Part shown: positions 23,466 to 31,436 of the stretch, one piece after another
Position numbering within the stretch: position 1 is the first letter of the stretch
How the letters are laid out: each line of letters opens with the position of its first letter
Source: CALAEC01 sp050692915
Lineage (GTDB): Bacteria > Actinomycetota > UBA4738 > CALAEC01
Direction: 5' to 3'
Assembly (NCBI GenBank): GCA_050692915.1
Contig: JBOGVU010000013.1
Span: forward strand, 1-48,320
Length of the DNA stretch: 48,320 bases
Notes under the pieces: model-generated
Database searches by the model: none
What the model saw: only the letters and a program-made list of their open reading frames with translations
Told to the model about the DNA's origin: nothing
Position numbers and translations under genes: made by a program

Positions 23466-24784
23466 AGGAGCGGGAAGTCTCGCTCGAGCTCCCACGGGGT
23501 GACGTAGGTCCGGTACGCCTCCCACTCCTCGCGCTTGTTCCGGATGAACCACTCGAAGACGTGCTCCCCGAGCGTCTCCGCCACGAGCTCGGATCCCTCC
23601 ATGGCCCGGACGGCCTCCTCCAGGCTGTCCGGGAGCGCGGCGATCCCGGAGGCCCGCCGCTCGGCCCCGGACATCGAGTTGAGGTCGGCGGTGACCTCGG
23701 CCGGCGGATCGAGCTCGCCTCGGACGCCGTCGAGCCCGGCCGCCACGATCACGGCCAGGGCCAGGTACGGGTTGCAGGCGGGGTCCGGCGCCCGGTACTC
23801 GATCCTGGCCGCCCGCTCGTCGTCGGGCCGGTCCGCGGGGACGCGCACCAGCGCCGATCGGTTCCGCCGAGCCCAGCACACGTACACCGGGGCCTCGTAC
23901 CCGGGCACCAGCCGCTTGTACGAGTTCACCCACTGGTTCGTCACGGCGGTCATGCCTCGGGCGTGGGCCAGCAGGCCGCCCACGAACGAGCGGGCCACCT
24001 TCGACAGGCCGGCCTCCGCGGTCGGGTCGAACAGCGCGTTGCGGTCTCCCTCGAACAGGGCCACGTGGGTGTGCATGCCGGAGCCCTGGATGCCCGCGGC
24101 GGGCTTCGGCATGAAGGACGCGTGGAGGCCGAGCTCCCGGGCCACCTCCTTGATCACCAGCCGCACGCTCATGACGGCGTCGGCCACGTCGAGGGCGTCC
24201 CCGGGCACAAGATCGACCTCGTGCTGGCTGGGGGCGTCCTCATGATGAACCATCTGGACGCCCACGCCGAGCCGCTCCAGGGAGGTCACCGTGCGGGACC
24301 GCAGCTCGCCGGCCACCTCGGCCGTGGTGAGGTCGAAGTACCCGCCGTGATCGAGGGGCTCCAGGCGCTCCTCCGATCCAGACACGAAGTACTCGATCTC
24401 CGGGGCGGCGGTGACCCGGTAGCCGAGCTCCTCGGCCCGGCGCAGCACCCGGCGGAGGACGTGTCGGGGGTCGCCCTCGAACGGCGCGCCGTCGGGGTGG
24501 GTGATGTCGCAGAGCATCCGGGCCACCGGCTCGTCGGCCGGCCACGGGAGGACCCTGAACGTGGACGGGTCCGGCCGGGCCAGCATGTCGGCCTCCTCGA
24601 CGCGGGCGAACCCCTCCACCGCCGAGCCGTCGAAGCCGATCCCCTCGCGGAAGCCTTTCTCCAGCTCCTCGACCGGCACGGCGAACGACTTCAGAAAGCC
24701 GAGGACGTCCGTGAACCACAGCCGCACGAAGCGAACGCCGAGGTCCTCGGCCTCAACCAGGGCACGCTCGGCCGCGGGATCCAC
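23462..24784 (-). CDS. Glutamine synthetase-like paralogue, adenylylation Tyr absent
   Basis: A 440-aa GSI-fold protein about as long as GlnA2. Core elements are kept: GIGFDGSAVEGFA, APEIEYF, HHEDAPSQHEVDL, PGYEAPVYV and NRSALVRVP. Two positions differ from the paralogue on the other strand: the MHTHQS ATP-site motif is MHTHVA (Ser to Ala at 242), and the residue at the adenylylation tyrosine is N369 (DLNSMSGAER). It could be a gamma-glutamyl ligase for polyamines or another amine rather than a true glutamine synthetase (inference). The GTG at 24784 lies six bases after a TACGAT -10 box, so the mRNA is leaderless. It is translationally coupled to glnE. Confidence 0.88.
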   Translation of the reverse strand: MDPAAERALVEAEDLGVRFVRLWFTDVLGFLKSFAVPVEELEKGFREGIGFDGSAVEGFARVEEADMLARPDPSTFRVLPWPADEPVARMLCDITHPDGAPFEGDPRHVLRRVLRRAEELGYRVTAAPEIEYFVSGSEERLEPLDHGGYFDLTTAEVAGELRSRTVTSLERLGVGVQMVHHEDAPSQHEVDLVPGDALDVADAVMSVRLVIKEVARELGLHASFMPKPAAGIQGSGMHTHVALFEGDRNALFDPTAEAGLSKVARSFVGGLLAHARGMTAVTNQWVNSYKRLVPGYEAPVYVCWARRNRSALVRVPADRPDDERAARIEYRAPDPACNPYLALAVIVAAGLDGVRGELDPPAEVTADLNSMSGAERRASGIAALPDSLEEAVRAMEGSELVAETLGEHVFEWFIRNKREEWEAYRTYVTPWELERDFPLL

Positions 24785-24805
24785 GAACGAATCGTACCCC
24801 CGGCG

Positions 24806-24832
24806 GATACAGAGATTTAACGCCGGTGTAAC
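24806..24832. promoter_or_regulatory. GlnR-type operator between divergent glutamine synthetase genes
   Basis: Three pentamers with exact six-base spacing: GATAC (24806-24810), TTAAC (24817-24821) and GTAAC (24828-24832). The region is flanked by -10 boxes for both genes: TACGAT read on the minus strand (24791-24796) and TAGGCT on the plus strand (24854-24859). Its centre is about 35 bp from the minus-strand start and 48 bp from the plus-strand start, so one operator can serve both directions. Confidence 0.65.
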
Positions 24833-24868
24833 CGTCGGCCCGGAGGGCTCGGCTAGGCTGGCCCGGCG

Positions 24869-26197
24869 ATGGCGCTCACCAACGAGGCCGAGTTCGTCCT
24901 CCGCACCGTGGAGGAGCGCGGCATCCGGTTCATCCGCCTGTGGTTCACCGACGTGCTGGGGTTCCTGAAGTCGTTCGCCATCACGCCACAGGAGCTGGAG
25001 ACCGCGTTCGCGGAGGGGATGGGGTTCGACGGGTCCTCGATCGAGGGCTTCGCCCGGATCCAGGAGTCCGACATGGTGGCTCGCCCCGACCCGAGCACGT
25101 TCCAGATCATCCCGTGGCGGTCCGAGGAGCACGTGGCCCGGATGTTCTGCGACATCCACAACCCGGACGGTTCCCGGTTCGAGGGCGACCCGCGCCACGT
25201 CCTCCGGCGGCAGCTCGAGCGCGCCGCGGAGCGAGGCTACACGTTCTACGTGGGGCCGGAGCTCGAGTACTTCTACTTCCGGGACGCGGCGGGGACCGAG
25301 TTCCTCGACCGAGGTGGCTACTTCGACCTGACCCCGCTCGACGTGGCCACCGGCTGGCGGCGCCGGACGGTGGGCTACCTCGAGGCCATGGGCATCCCCG
25401 TCGAGTACGTCCATCACGAGGTGGCCCCCAGCCAGCACGAGATCGACCTGCGGTACACCGACGCGCTCAGCATGGCCGACAACGTGATGACCTACCGGCT
25501 CACGGTCAAGGAGGTCGCCCAGGAGGAGGGGATCTACGCCACGTTCATGCCGAAGCCGGTACTCGGCGTGAACGGGAACGGGATGCACACCCACCAGTCA
25601 CTGTTCGAGGGCGACCGGAACGCGTTCTTCGACGCGACCGACGAGTACCACCTGTCGAAGATCGGGCGCGGATACATCGCCGGGATCCTGAGGCACGCCC
25701 GGGAGATCACGCTGGTGCTGAACCAGTGGGTGAACTCCTACAAACGGCTGGTGCCCGGGTACGAGGCCCCCGTGTACGTCTGCTGGGCTCGGAGGAACCG
25801 CTCCGCCCTGGTGCGGGTGCCGATGTACAAGCCGGGGAAGGAGGGCGCGGCCAGGATCGAGCTCCGCTCACCCGACCCGGCCTGCAACCCCTACCTGGCG
25901 TTCGCCGTCATGCTCGCGGCCGGGCTCAGGGGCATCGAGGACCAGGAGGACCTCCCTCCTGAAGCCTCGAACAACATCTACGAGATGGCCGATGACGAAC
26001 GCCGGGAGGCCGGGATCGAGTCGCTCCCAGAGGACCTGTCGGAGGCCATCCGGGCGGCCGAGGGATCGGAGCTTCTGCACGACACCCTGGGCGCCCACGT
26101 GCTCGAGTACCTGGTGCGGAACAAGCGCGAGGAGTGGGACGCTTACAAGGCCTACGTCACCCCGTACGAGCTCGAGCGCTACCTACCCATCCTGTAG
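24869..26197 (+). CDS. glnA2: Glutamine synthetase type I, GlnA2-like
   Basis: A 442-aa GSI of the shorter GlnA2 type. All motifs are intact: GMGFDGSSIEGFA, GPELEYFYF, HHEVAPSQHEIDL, NGNGMHTHQSLF, PGYEAPVYV and NRSALVRVP. A tyrosine (Y371, NIYEMADDE) lies at the adenylylation position. glnA1, glnE and glnA2 are also neighbours in Mycobacterium tuberculosis (Rv2220-Rv2222c), although the orientation differs here. The ATG is nine bases after a TAGGCT -10 box, which points to a leaderless transcript, with the GlnR-type operator just upstream. Confidence 0.92.
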   Translation: MALTNEAEFVLRTVEERGIRFIRLWFTDVLGFLKSFAITPQELETAFAEGMGFDGSSIEGFARIQESDMVARPDPSTFQIIPWRSEEHVARMFCDIHNPDGSRFEGDPRHVLRRQLERAAERGYTFYVGPELEYFYFRDAAGTEFLDRGGYFDLTPLDVATGWRRRTVGYLEAMGIPVEYVHHEVAPSQHEIDLRYTDALSMADNVMTYRLTVKEVAQEEGIYATFMPKPVLGVNGNGMHTHQSLFEGDRNAFFDATDEYHLSKIGRGYIAGILRHAREITLVLNQWVNSYKRLVPGYEAPVYVCWARRNRSALVRVPMYKPGKEGAARIELRSPDPACNPYLAFAVMLAAGLRGIEDQEDLPPEASNNIYEMADDERREAGIESLPEDLSEAIRAAEGSELLHDTLGAHVLEYLVRNKREEWDAYKAYVTPYELERYLPIL

Positions 26198-26248
26198 GAA
26201 GACCGGCCGGACCATCAGCTCCTGATCCGGAAACCGGCGTCGCCATGT

Positions 26249-26419
26249 TCAGTGCCTGACCGGCCAGGACACCGCGTGAAGCACGGTGGTGCCGATCCGC
26301 CGAAGCACGCTGCCACGCTCCCCAACTCGGACGGCCCGCGTCTGACGGGCCAGTCGCTCGCGCTCGGCCGCGCGGACCAGATCATCGATCCGCGTCTGTG
26401 CCATCGCCCTGTCGTACAT
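26249..26419 (-). CDS. 56-aa hypothetical protein
   Basis: A short frame with AGGAGG four bases before its ATG encodes a basic, probably helical peptide (MYDRAMAQTRIDDLVRAAER at the N-terminus, ending VSWPVRH). It lies convergent to glnA2 in an otherwise gene-free 380-bp gap. No family is recognised. The good ribosome binding site and actinobacterial third-position GC support it as a gene. Confidence 0.45.
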   Translation of the reverse strand: MYDRAMAQTRIDDLVRAAERERLARQTRAVRVGERGSVLRRIGTTVLHAVSWPVRH

Positions 26420-26513
26420 CCCGCCTCCTCTCGCCGTGATCAGGCTAGGGGGATGGCGCCCCGCCGTCGGTGATCGACGGCACCCGCGTGGGTGACGTCC
26501 GGCATGCCCGGGT

Positions 26514-26529
26514 GGTGACGGACGTCACA
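26514..26529. promoter_or_regulatory. CRP-like palindrome upstream of the M50 operon
   Basis: GGTGA-CGGACG-TCACA, a near-perfect match to the TGTGA-n6-TCACA pattern, with a 14-bp perfect core palindrome at 26515-26528. Another half site (GGTGAC) starts at 26491. It ends 47 bp before the start of the exported-protein gene, within promoter distance. Confidence 0.6.
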
Positions 26530-26576
26530 CCCGTCCCCTTGCCCGCGCTGTGCGGCTCGGGAAGGATGCCCGAGAC

Positions 26577-27248
26577 ATGACCGCGCTCGGGCTCTCGGGC
26601 ACCGCCGTCACCCTCCTGGCCATGACGGTCCTCGTGCTCATCCCGGCGGCCGCGGCCCAGACCGAGACCGGGCCGGCCATCCGTGGCTCGGTCGCCGGGG
26701 AGCTGGTCCCGGGCGGTCAGGCGCGGTTCCGGGCGACCGTCACCCACCCGGACGGGTGGCGCGCCCTGGACCGGGTGCTGGTGACGCTGGAGCTCCACCG
26801 CGTCACGCTGGACGAGGTCGCCTACGGCGTCGGGGACGGCGTGGTCTCCCTCGGTGGCGCCCGGGCAGTGGCGGGCACCGGCAACGCCCTGACCGGCCGG
26901 TTCCTCCGGGTGGAGGCGTTCGGGATCACCGTCTCCACTGGCGGAAACCGCCTGGAGCTGTCGTTCCCGGCGCGGGTGGTCCGGGATGTCCCGGAGGAGG
27001 CTCGGGTCCGCTTCCTGGGGGAGGACCACGAGGGAGGCTCGGCGGAGGCCAGCGTGCGGGCTGTGGTTCCCGGCGAGGACGGCGGAACGTCACCGGCGAC
27101 CGTGATCCTGGCCGTGGCCGCGGCACTCCTGGCGGGAGGCTACTTGGGCGCCCGGGTGGCCACCCACCGGCGCCGCCCCTCGATCTACGAGGCCGTGGCC
27201 CGTCGGATCACCGAGGAGCGTGAGGTTCGGGGGCGACGCCGAGGATGA
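26577..27248 (+). CDS. Exported protein with C-terminal membrane anchor
   Basis: A 223-aa protein of unknown family. Residues 1-29 are a signal peptide (LLAMTVLVLIPAAAAQ), about 30-170 form a beta-rich extracellular part with no cysteine, and a single membrane helix (TVILAVAAALLAGGYLGA) precedes a basic cytoplasmic tail of about 30 residues. The ATG at 26577 is chosen to start the signal peptide; an in-frame GTG at 26550 is possible. The stop overlaps the ATG of the next gene (ATGA). Its topology and coupling make it a candidate substrate or partner of the M50 protease that follows (inference). Confidence 0.65.
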   Translation: MTALGLSGTAVTLLAMTVLVLIPAAAAQTETGPAIRGSVAGELVPGGQARFRATVTHPDGWRALDRVLVTLELHRVTLDEVAYGVGDGVVSLGGARAVAGTGNALTGRFLRVEAFGITVSTGGNRLELSFPARVVRDVPEEARVRFLGEDHEGGSAEASVRAVVPGEDGGTSPATVILAVAAALLAGGYLGARVATHRRRPSIYEAVARRITEEREVRGRRRG

Positions 27249-29404
27249 GCGCGCCCGGAGGCGTGTGGGAACGCCTGGCCTCCGGGACGGCGGGCGAGCC
27301 ACGCCGAGGTCGCCCCGGCGGACTGTGGCGGCGGCTCGCGAAACGGCTCGATCCGGCCTGGTTCCGCCCCCGCCTGGCCCCGGACGTCGAGCTCAAGGAG
27401 TTCCGGCTCCGGTGGGGGAACGACTACGCGATGATCCGGAACCCTCGCGACCTGATCCACTACCGGCTCGAGCCCGAGGAGGTCGAGCTGGTCCGGCTCA
27501 TGGACGGCAGCCGGACCGTGAAGGAGATCGTGGTGGAGCGGTTCCGGGGCTCCGGCGAGCTCGACCTCGACGGGGTGGTCGAGCTGGTCCGGGAGCTCCA
27601 GGAGGGAGGGTTCCTGGCCGGTGGGTACGTCGACGCGTACGGGGCCGTCCGCCGAGCGATGAACCCCTCCGTCCTGGCGAGGAAAGCGGGCGAGTTCGTC
27701 CGGACCCTGTCGATCGACTGGAGCGGCGCCGACCGGCTGGTCCGATGGCTGTACGAGCACGGCCTGCGCTGGTTCTTCAACCCGGCCGCGGTGACGCTCG
27801 GCATCGTGGTGGGCCTCGCCGGCGTGGTGGCCTTCGTGGCGGTCGTGAGCGGCGGCCGGTTCACGCTGTCCGGGCAGTCGCTGGCCCTGGAGTTCGTGAT
27901 CCTCTTCACGCTGGACTACGTCCTCACGTTCCTGCACGAGCTCGGCCATGCGCTGGTGATCGTGCACTACGGGCGGAAGGTGAAATCCGCCGGCTTCATG
28001 ATCTACTTCGGGTCCCCCGCGTTCTACGTGGAGGCCTCGGACGCGCTGATGCTCGATCGGGGCCAGCGGATCGTGCAGGCGGCGGCGGGGCCCCTCGCGG
28101 AACTGATGGCCGCCGGCGTTGCCTCGTTCGCCGTACTCCTGTTCCCCGACGCCGCGATCTCCTCGGTCCTGTACAAGTTCGCCGTCCTCAACTACTTCGT
28201 GCTGTTCATGAACCTCGTCCCGCTGCTCGAGCTGGACGGGTACTGGATCCTGTCCGACGCGATCCAGGTCCCCGATCTCCGGCCACGGTCACTGGCGTTC
28301 ATCCGCCACGACCTGGCGCACAAGCTCCGGATCCGGGAGCGCTTCTCGAAGGTGGAGGTCGGGCTGGCCCTGTACGGGATCATCGGCGTGGCCTTCGCGG
28401 CCTTCTCCTTCTACACGGGCTACTTCTTCTGGCGGGAGATCTTCGGCAGCCTCATCGCCAGGATGTGGGAGGGGGGGCCGATAGCCCGGCTGATGCTCGT
28501 CCTGCTGGGCCTCCTGGTGGCCGGGCCCCTGGTGCGCGGGGCCCTGGCGCTGCTCCGGGCGCTGTGGCGCCGGGCCCGGGCCCTGTTGGAGGGGGTCCGG
28601 TTCCGGCTCGAGCGGGCCTGGCGCGTCGAGGCGGCCCGGATGGTCGACGCCCTCCCGATGTTCGAGGACCTGCCGGTCGACCTGCTGAGCGACCTGGCGG
28701 GTCGGCTGCGGCTGCGAGCAGCGGCTCGAGGACAGCCGGTGGTTCGCCAGGGTGACCGTCCCGACGCTTTCTACGTGGTCCGTCGGGGAACGCTCCAGGT
28801 CGTGGAGGAGGACCCCGACACCGGCGCGGAGCGGGTCCTGCGGACGCTGGGGCGGGGCGACTCGTTCGGCGAGCTCGGGCTCCTGCAGGGCGCGCCGAGG
28901 GCGGCCACCGTCCGGGCCCTCGAGGAGGCCCAGCTGTTCGAGGTGGGAAAGGGGACCTTCGACGAGCTGCTGGCGGACGCCGCCCGAGCCCCGCGATTCG
29001 CCCCCACGCTCCAGGCCGCCGCGGAGCTCCGGGCGCTCGACCCCTTCGCCGACCTCTCCGGGGCCCAGATCGCCGAGCTCCTCCAGCTCGGCACGTGGGT
29101 CAACGTGCCGCCGGGCCGGTCGATCATCCGCCAGGGTGAGCCCGGGGACGCCTTCTACGCCGTTCACTCCGGACAGGTCGAGGTCATCGAGGACGGGCGA
29201 ACCGTGGCGGTGCTGGGCCCGGGATCGTACTTCGGCGAGGTGGCCCTGCTGCTCGACGTGCCCCGGACCGCCACGGTCCGGGCCCGGACCGCGGTTCGGG
29301 CCTTCCGTCTGGAGCGGGAGGGCTTCGACCGCCTGGTCGGGGATGCCTTTCGCCGGGGTAGGCTGAACCCGCACGTGCTCGTGGAGCGCTCACAGAGGCA
29401 CTGA
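27245..29404 (+). CDS. PqqD-like/M50 metalloprotease/double cNMP-binding fusion
   Basis: A 719-aa multidomain membrane protein. Residues 68-135 resemble PqqD-like peptide-binding domains (YRLEPEEVELVRLMDGSRTV ... LVRELQEGGFL). Membrane segments from about 180 carry the M50 zinc site HELGH (231-235) and the second motif LVPLLELDGYWIL (D331), with further helices at 375-435. Two cyclic nucleotide-binding domains follow at about 468-575 (GDSFGELGLLQGAPRAATV) and 598-700 (GSYFGEVALLLDVPRTATV), both with the phosphate-binding Arg. The protease part is like putative peptide zinc metalloproteases of peptide-maturation systems. Cyclic nucleotides may control proteolysis (inference). It is coupled to the exported-protein gene upstream and a zinc-binding peptide downstream. 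Confidence 0.85.
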   Translation: MSAPGGVWERLASGTAGEPRRGRPGGLWRRLAKRLDPAWFRPRLAPDVELKEFRLRWGNDYAMIRNPRDLIHYRLEPEEVELVRLMDGSRTVKEIVVERFRGSGELDLDGVVELVRELQEGGFLAGGYVDAYGAVRRAMNPSVLARKAGEFVRTLSIDWSGADRLVRWLYEHGLRWFFNPAAVTLGIVVGLAGVVAFVAVVSGGRFTLSGQSLALEFVILFTLDYVLTFLHELGHALVIVHYGRKVKSAGFMIYFGSPAFYVEASDALMLDRGQRIVQAAAGPLAELMAAGVASFAVLLFPDAAISSVLYKFAVLNYFVLFMNLVPLLELDGYWILSDAIQVPDLRPRSLAFIRHDLAHKLRIRERFSKVEVGLALYGIIGVAFAAFSFYTGYFFWREIFGSLIARMWEGGPIARLMLVLLGLLVAGPLVRGALALLRALWRRARALLEGVRFRLERAWRVEAARMVDALPMFEDLPVDLLSDLAGRLRLRAAARGQPVVRQGDRPDAFYVVRRGTLQVVEEDPDTGAERVLRTLGRGDSFGELGLLQGAPRAATVRALEEAQLFEVGKGTFDELLADAARAPRFAPTLQAAAELRALDPFADLSGAQIAELLQLGTWVNVPPGRSIIRQGEPGDAFYAVHSGQVEVIEDGRTVAVLGPGSYFGEVALLLDVPRTATVRARTAVRAFRLEREGFDRLVGDAFRRGRLNPHVLVERSQRH

Positions 29405-29405
29405 G

Positions 29406-29615
29406 ATGGACTGCTGGCACTGCCGCCGAACCGCCGTGGGGACCTGCCGCTTCTGCGGCAGGGGGATCTGCGAGGACCACGTCCAGACGCACCCCTTCAT
29501 CCTCGAGCTGTACCGGGACGGCGACGTGACCAAGGTCCTGGCGGTGGAGGACGCCCTGTACTGCGGGGCGTGCACCCCCCGGCCCGAGCCCCTCGAGGTC
29601 CCCGAGCTCGACTGA
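29406..29615 (+). CDS. 69-aa Cys-rich zinc-binding protein
   Basis: A small protein with paired ligands: MDCWHCRRTAVGTCRFCGRG near the N-terminus, then ICEDHVQTHP, and YCGACTP near the C-terminus, enough for two zinc sites in a B-box or ribbon-like fold. It begins one base after the stop of the M50 fusion gene, so it is the third gene of that operon. Function is unknown; a partner or adaptor of the protease is possible. Confidence 0.7.
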   Translation: MDCWHCRRTAVGTCRFCGRGICEDHVQTHPFILELYRDGDVTKVLAVEDALYCGACTPRPEPLEVPELD

Positions 29616-29618
29616 CCC

Positions 29619-30038
29619 TCAGACGGTCACGATCTCGTTGCGGTCGTCGGGGAGGTCCCCTTCAACCGTGAGATCGCAGGTGGGGCAGTGCCACCGGGCC
29701 TCCATCGGCGTGCCGCAGGCCGGGTGCCGGGGGGCCACGGCGCCGTCCTCGCGGCGGGAACCCCAGTCGGTGAGGAGCCGGACGGCCCCGGCGAGCTCCC
29801 GGCCGGCGGCGGTCAGGCCGTAGGCGAGTCGAAGCGGCCGGTCGCTGTAGGGCTCGGCGGACACCACCCCCTGGTGCTCCAGCCGGCGGAGCCGGTCGGA
29901 CAGCACGTTCGGGGCGATGCCGGTGACCTCCTCGGACAGGTCGCTCCACCGCCGGGGACCGCCCAGGAGCGCCTCGACCAGCAGGAGGCTCCACCGGTCC
30001 CCCACCTGGTCCAGGGCCGCCGCCAGCGCCGTCCTCAT
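29619..30038 (-). CDS. HxlR-family transcriptional regulator
   Basis: A 139-aa winged-helix regulator with the HxlR hallmarks DQVGDRWSLLLVEALLGGPRRW and APNVLSDRLRRLEHQGVV, plus a C-terminal Cys-rich knuckle (HPACGTPMEARWHCPTC) that probably binds zinc. Such proteins often sense aldehydes or redox stress and repress a divergent gene. Here the divergent gene is the HtrA-like protease, with a clear palindrome (30076-30094) between them. Confidence 0.88.
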   Translation of the reverse strand: MRTALAAALDQVGDRWSLLLVEALLGGPRRWSDLSEEVTGIAPNVLSDRLRRLEHQGVVSAEPYSDRPLRLAYGLTAAGRELAGAVRLLTDWGSRREDGAVAPRHPACGTPMEARWHCPTCDLTVEGDLPDDRNEIVTV

Positions 30039-30075
30039 CGTCCTCCCTTGTCGAAACCAGATTCGAGTAGTAACT

Positions 30076-30094
30076 TGCTATCCACAAGATAGCA
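30076..30094. promoter_or_regulatory. Palindromic operator between hxlR-type gene and protease
   Basis: TGCTATC-CACAA-GATAGCA: two perfect 7-bp arms with a five-base centre, 38 bp before the regulator start and 27 bp before the protease start. The AT-rich dyad in this GC-rich genome is the likely HxlR-family binding site. Confidence 0.6.
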
Positions 30095-30120
30095 TGTCGT
30101 ATGGGCGAAGGGAGGAAGCG

Positions 30121-31044
30121 ATGGCAGCGCTGCAGGAGCTGGAGGAGGCCGTTCGGGCCGTGGCGGACCGGGTCGGCCCTTCCGTGGTGGGGATCGGGGA
30201 CCGGTGGGGCCGCGGGTCCGGAGTGGTGATCGGCGATGGGCGGGTCCTGACGAACGCCCACAACGTGCGGGGCGACCGCGTCGGGGTGTCGTTCGCCGAC
30301 GGCCGGGTGGCCGAGGGGTCCGTGGCCGGCGTGGACGTCGACGGCGATCTCGCCGTGGTCACGGTCGAGACCGCGGGGGCCCCGGCACCGGCGTGGGCCG
30401 AAGGGGACGCCCCCGGGATCGGCTCCGCGGTGTTCGCCCTGGCGAACCCGGGCGGGCGCGGCCTCCGGGTGACCTTCGGGATGGTGTCCGGGACCGAGCG
30501 GTCCTTCCGGGGACCCCGGGGACGGCGGATCGCCGGGAGCCTGGAGCACACCGCGCCGCTGGCCCGCGGGTCGTCCGGCGGCCCCGTGGTCGACGCCGAG
30601 GGACGGCTGGCGGGCCTGAACACGAACCGGGCCGGCGACGGCTTCTACCTGGCCATCCCGGCGGACGCGGACCTGCGGAATCGGGTGGAGGCCCTCGGCC
30701 GGGGCGAATCCCCGTCCGCACCCCGACTGGGGGTGGCCGTGGCGCCGCCGTGGGTGGCGGCCCGGATGCGGCGGGCCGTGGGCCTTCCCGAGCGGGAGGG
30801 ACTCCTGGTCCGAGGGGTCGAGGAGGGCAGTCCCGCCGATCGGGCCGGCCTGGGCCGGGGCGACCTGATCGTGGGGGCCGGCGGCCGGGCGGTGTCGAGC
30901 GCCGACGACCTCCACACCGCCCTCGACGAGGCCGGAGCGAGCGACACGGTGACGGTCACGGTCGTCCGCGGGGAGGAGGAGCGGGAGGTTGCCGTCCGCC
31001 TCTCCCCCGCCGAGCCGTCCCCGGGCGATCGCCAGGAGGCCTGA
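30121..31044 (+). CDS. HtrA-like serine protease with PDZ domain, no export signal
   Basis: A 307-aa trypsin-like protease with the triad H47 (VLTNAHNVRG), D76 (DGDLAVVTV) and S152 (RGSSGGPVVD; Ser instead of the usual Asn before the nucleophile). A PDZ domain follows (about 200-295, GLLVRGVEEGSPADRAGLGRGDLI). Unlike typical HtrA proteins there is no signal peptide or membrane helix, so it should be cytoplasmic. The ATG at 30121 has GGGAGG upstream; an in-frame ATG at 30094 lies inside the operator and is less likely. Regulation by the divergent HxlR-type protein is inferred. Confidence 0.85.
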   Translation: MAALQELEEAVRAVADRVGPSVVGIGDRWGRGSGVVIGDGRVLTNAHNVRGDRVGVSFADGRVAEGSVAGVDVDGDLAVVTVETAGAPAPAWAEGDAPGIGSAVFALANPGGRGLRVTFGMVSGTERSFRGPRGRRIAGSLEHTAPLARGSSGGPVVDAEGRLAGLNTNRAGDGFYLAIPADADLRNRVEALGRGESPSAPRLGVAVAPPWVAARMRRAVGLPEREGLLVRGVEEGSPADRAGLGRGDLIVGAGGRAVSSADDLHTALDEAGASDTVTVTVVRGEEEREVAVRLSPAEPSPGDRQEA

Positions 31045-31047
31045 TGG

Positions 31048-31063
31048 TGTGACGGGCGTCACC
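31048..31063. promoter_or_regulatory. CRP-like site, first of tandem pair
   Basis: TGTGA-CGGGCG-TCACC, matching the CRP pattern TGTGA-n6-TCACA in nine of ten positions. It lies just past the protease stop and upstream of the histone-like gene and the Crp-family gene. Confidence 0.55.
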
Positions 31064-31071
31064 GGATCCGA

Positions 31072-31087
31072 CGTGACCGACGTCACC
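31072..31087. promoter_or_regulatory. CRP-like site, second of tandem pair
   Basis: CGTGA-CCGACG-TCACC, centred 24 bp from the first site. The pair precedes the 47-aa basic protein gene by about 105 bp. Confidence 0.5.
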
Positions 31088-31191
31088 CGAGGTCCGGTGA
31101 CCCCCGGCACAGACCCGGCCGGGCGGGCGGGCGCACACTTCGGCCCGATGCCCATGCCCGCCAGGGCCGGGTGACGAAGGGGGTGAATGGG

Positions 31192-31335
31192 ATGGCGGAG
31201 AAGAAGATCTCTCCCAAGAAGCGGGGATCCGGATCTTCCTCCTCGAGCAAGACCGCGGCCACGCGCGTGACGAAGCGGCGCGCCGCACGCAAGGGTCTTC
31301 GCAAGTCCGCGAGGAAGAGCGCCAGGAAGCGCTAG
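31192..31335 (+). CDS. 47-aa Lys/Arg/Ser-rich histone-like protein
   Basis: A tiny basic protein with 20 Lys or Arg of 47 residues and a five-serine run; it begins MAEKKISPKKRGSG and ends KSARKSARKR. The composition is like the C-terminal tail of histone H1 or HupB, so nucleic-acid binding is likely. AAGGGGGTG stands before the ATG. It lies between tandem CRP-like sites and the Crp-family gene and may belong to that regulon. Confidence 0.55.
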   Translation: MAEKKISPKKRGSGSSSSSKTAATRVTKRRAARKGLRKSARKSARKR

Positions 31336-31436
31336 GCGCGTCCGACCTTCCAACGTCGAAACGGGTCCGTCCCCGACGGGCCCGTTCCGCGTTCCCGGAG
31401 GTGGTTCCGCCCTGACGCCTCCGCTACGCTTCGGCC

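Noticed and set aside
24785..25594. Upstream extension of the minus-strand glutamine synthetase to a 710-aa protein
   Set aside because: The extra part is antisense to glnA2 and crosses the divergent promoter and operator.
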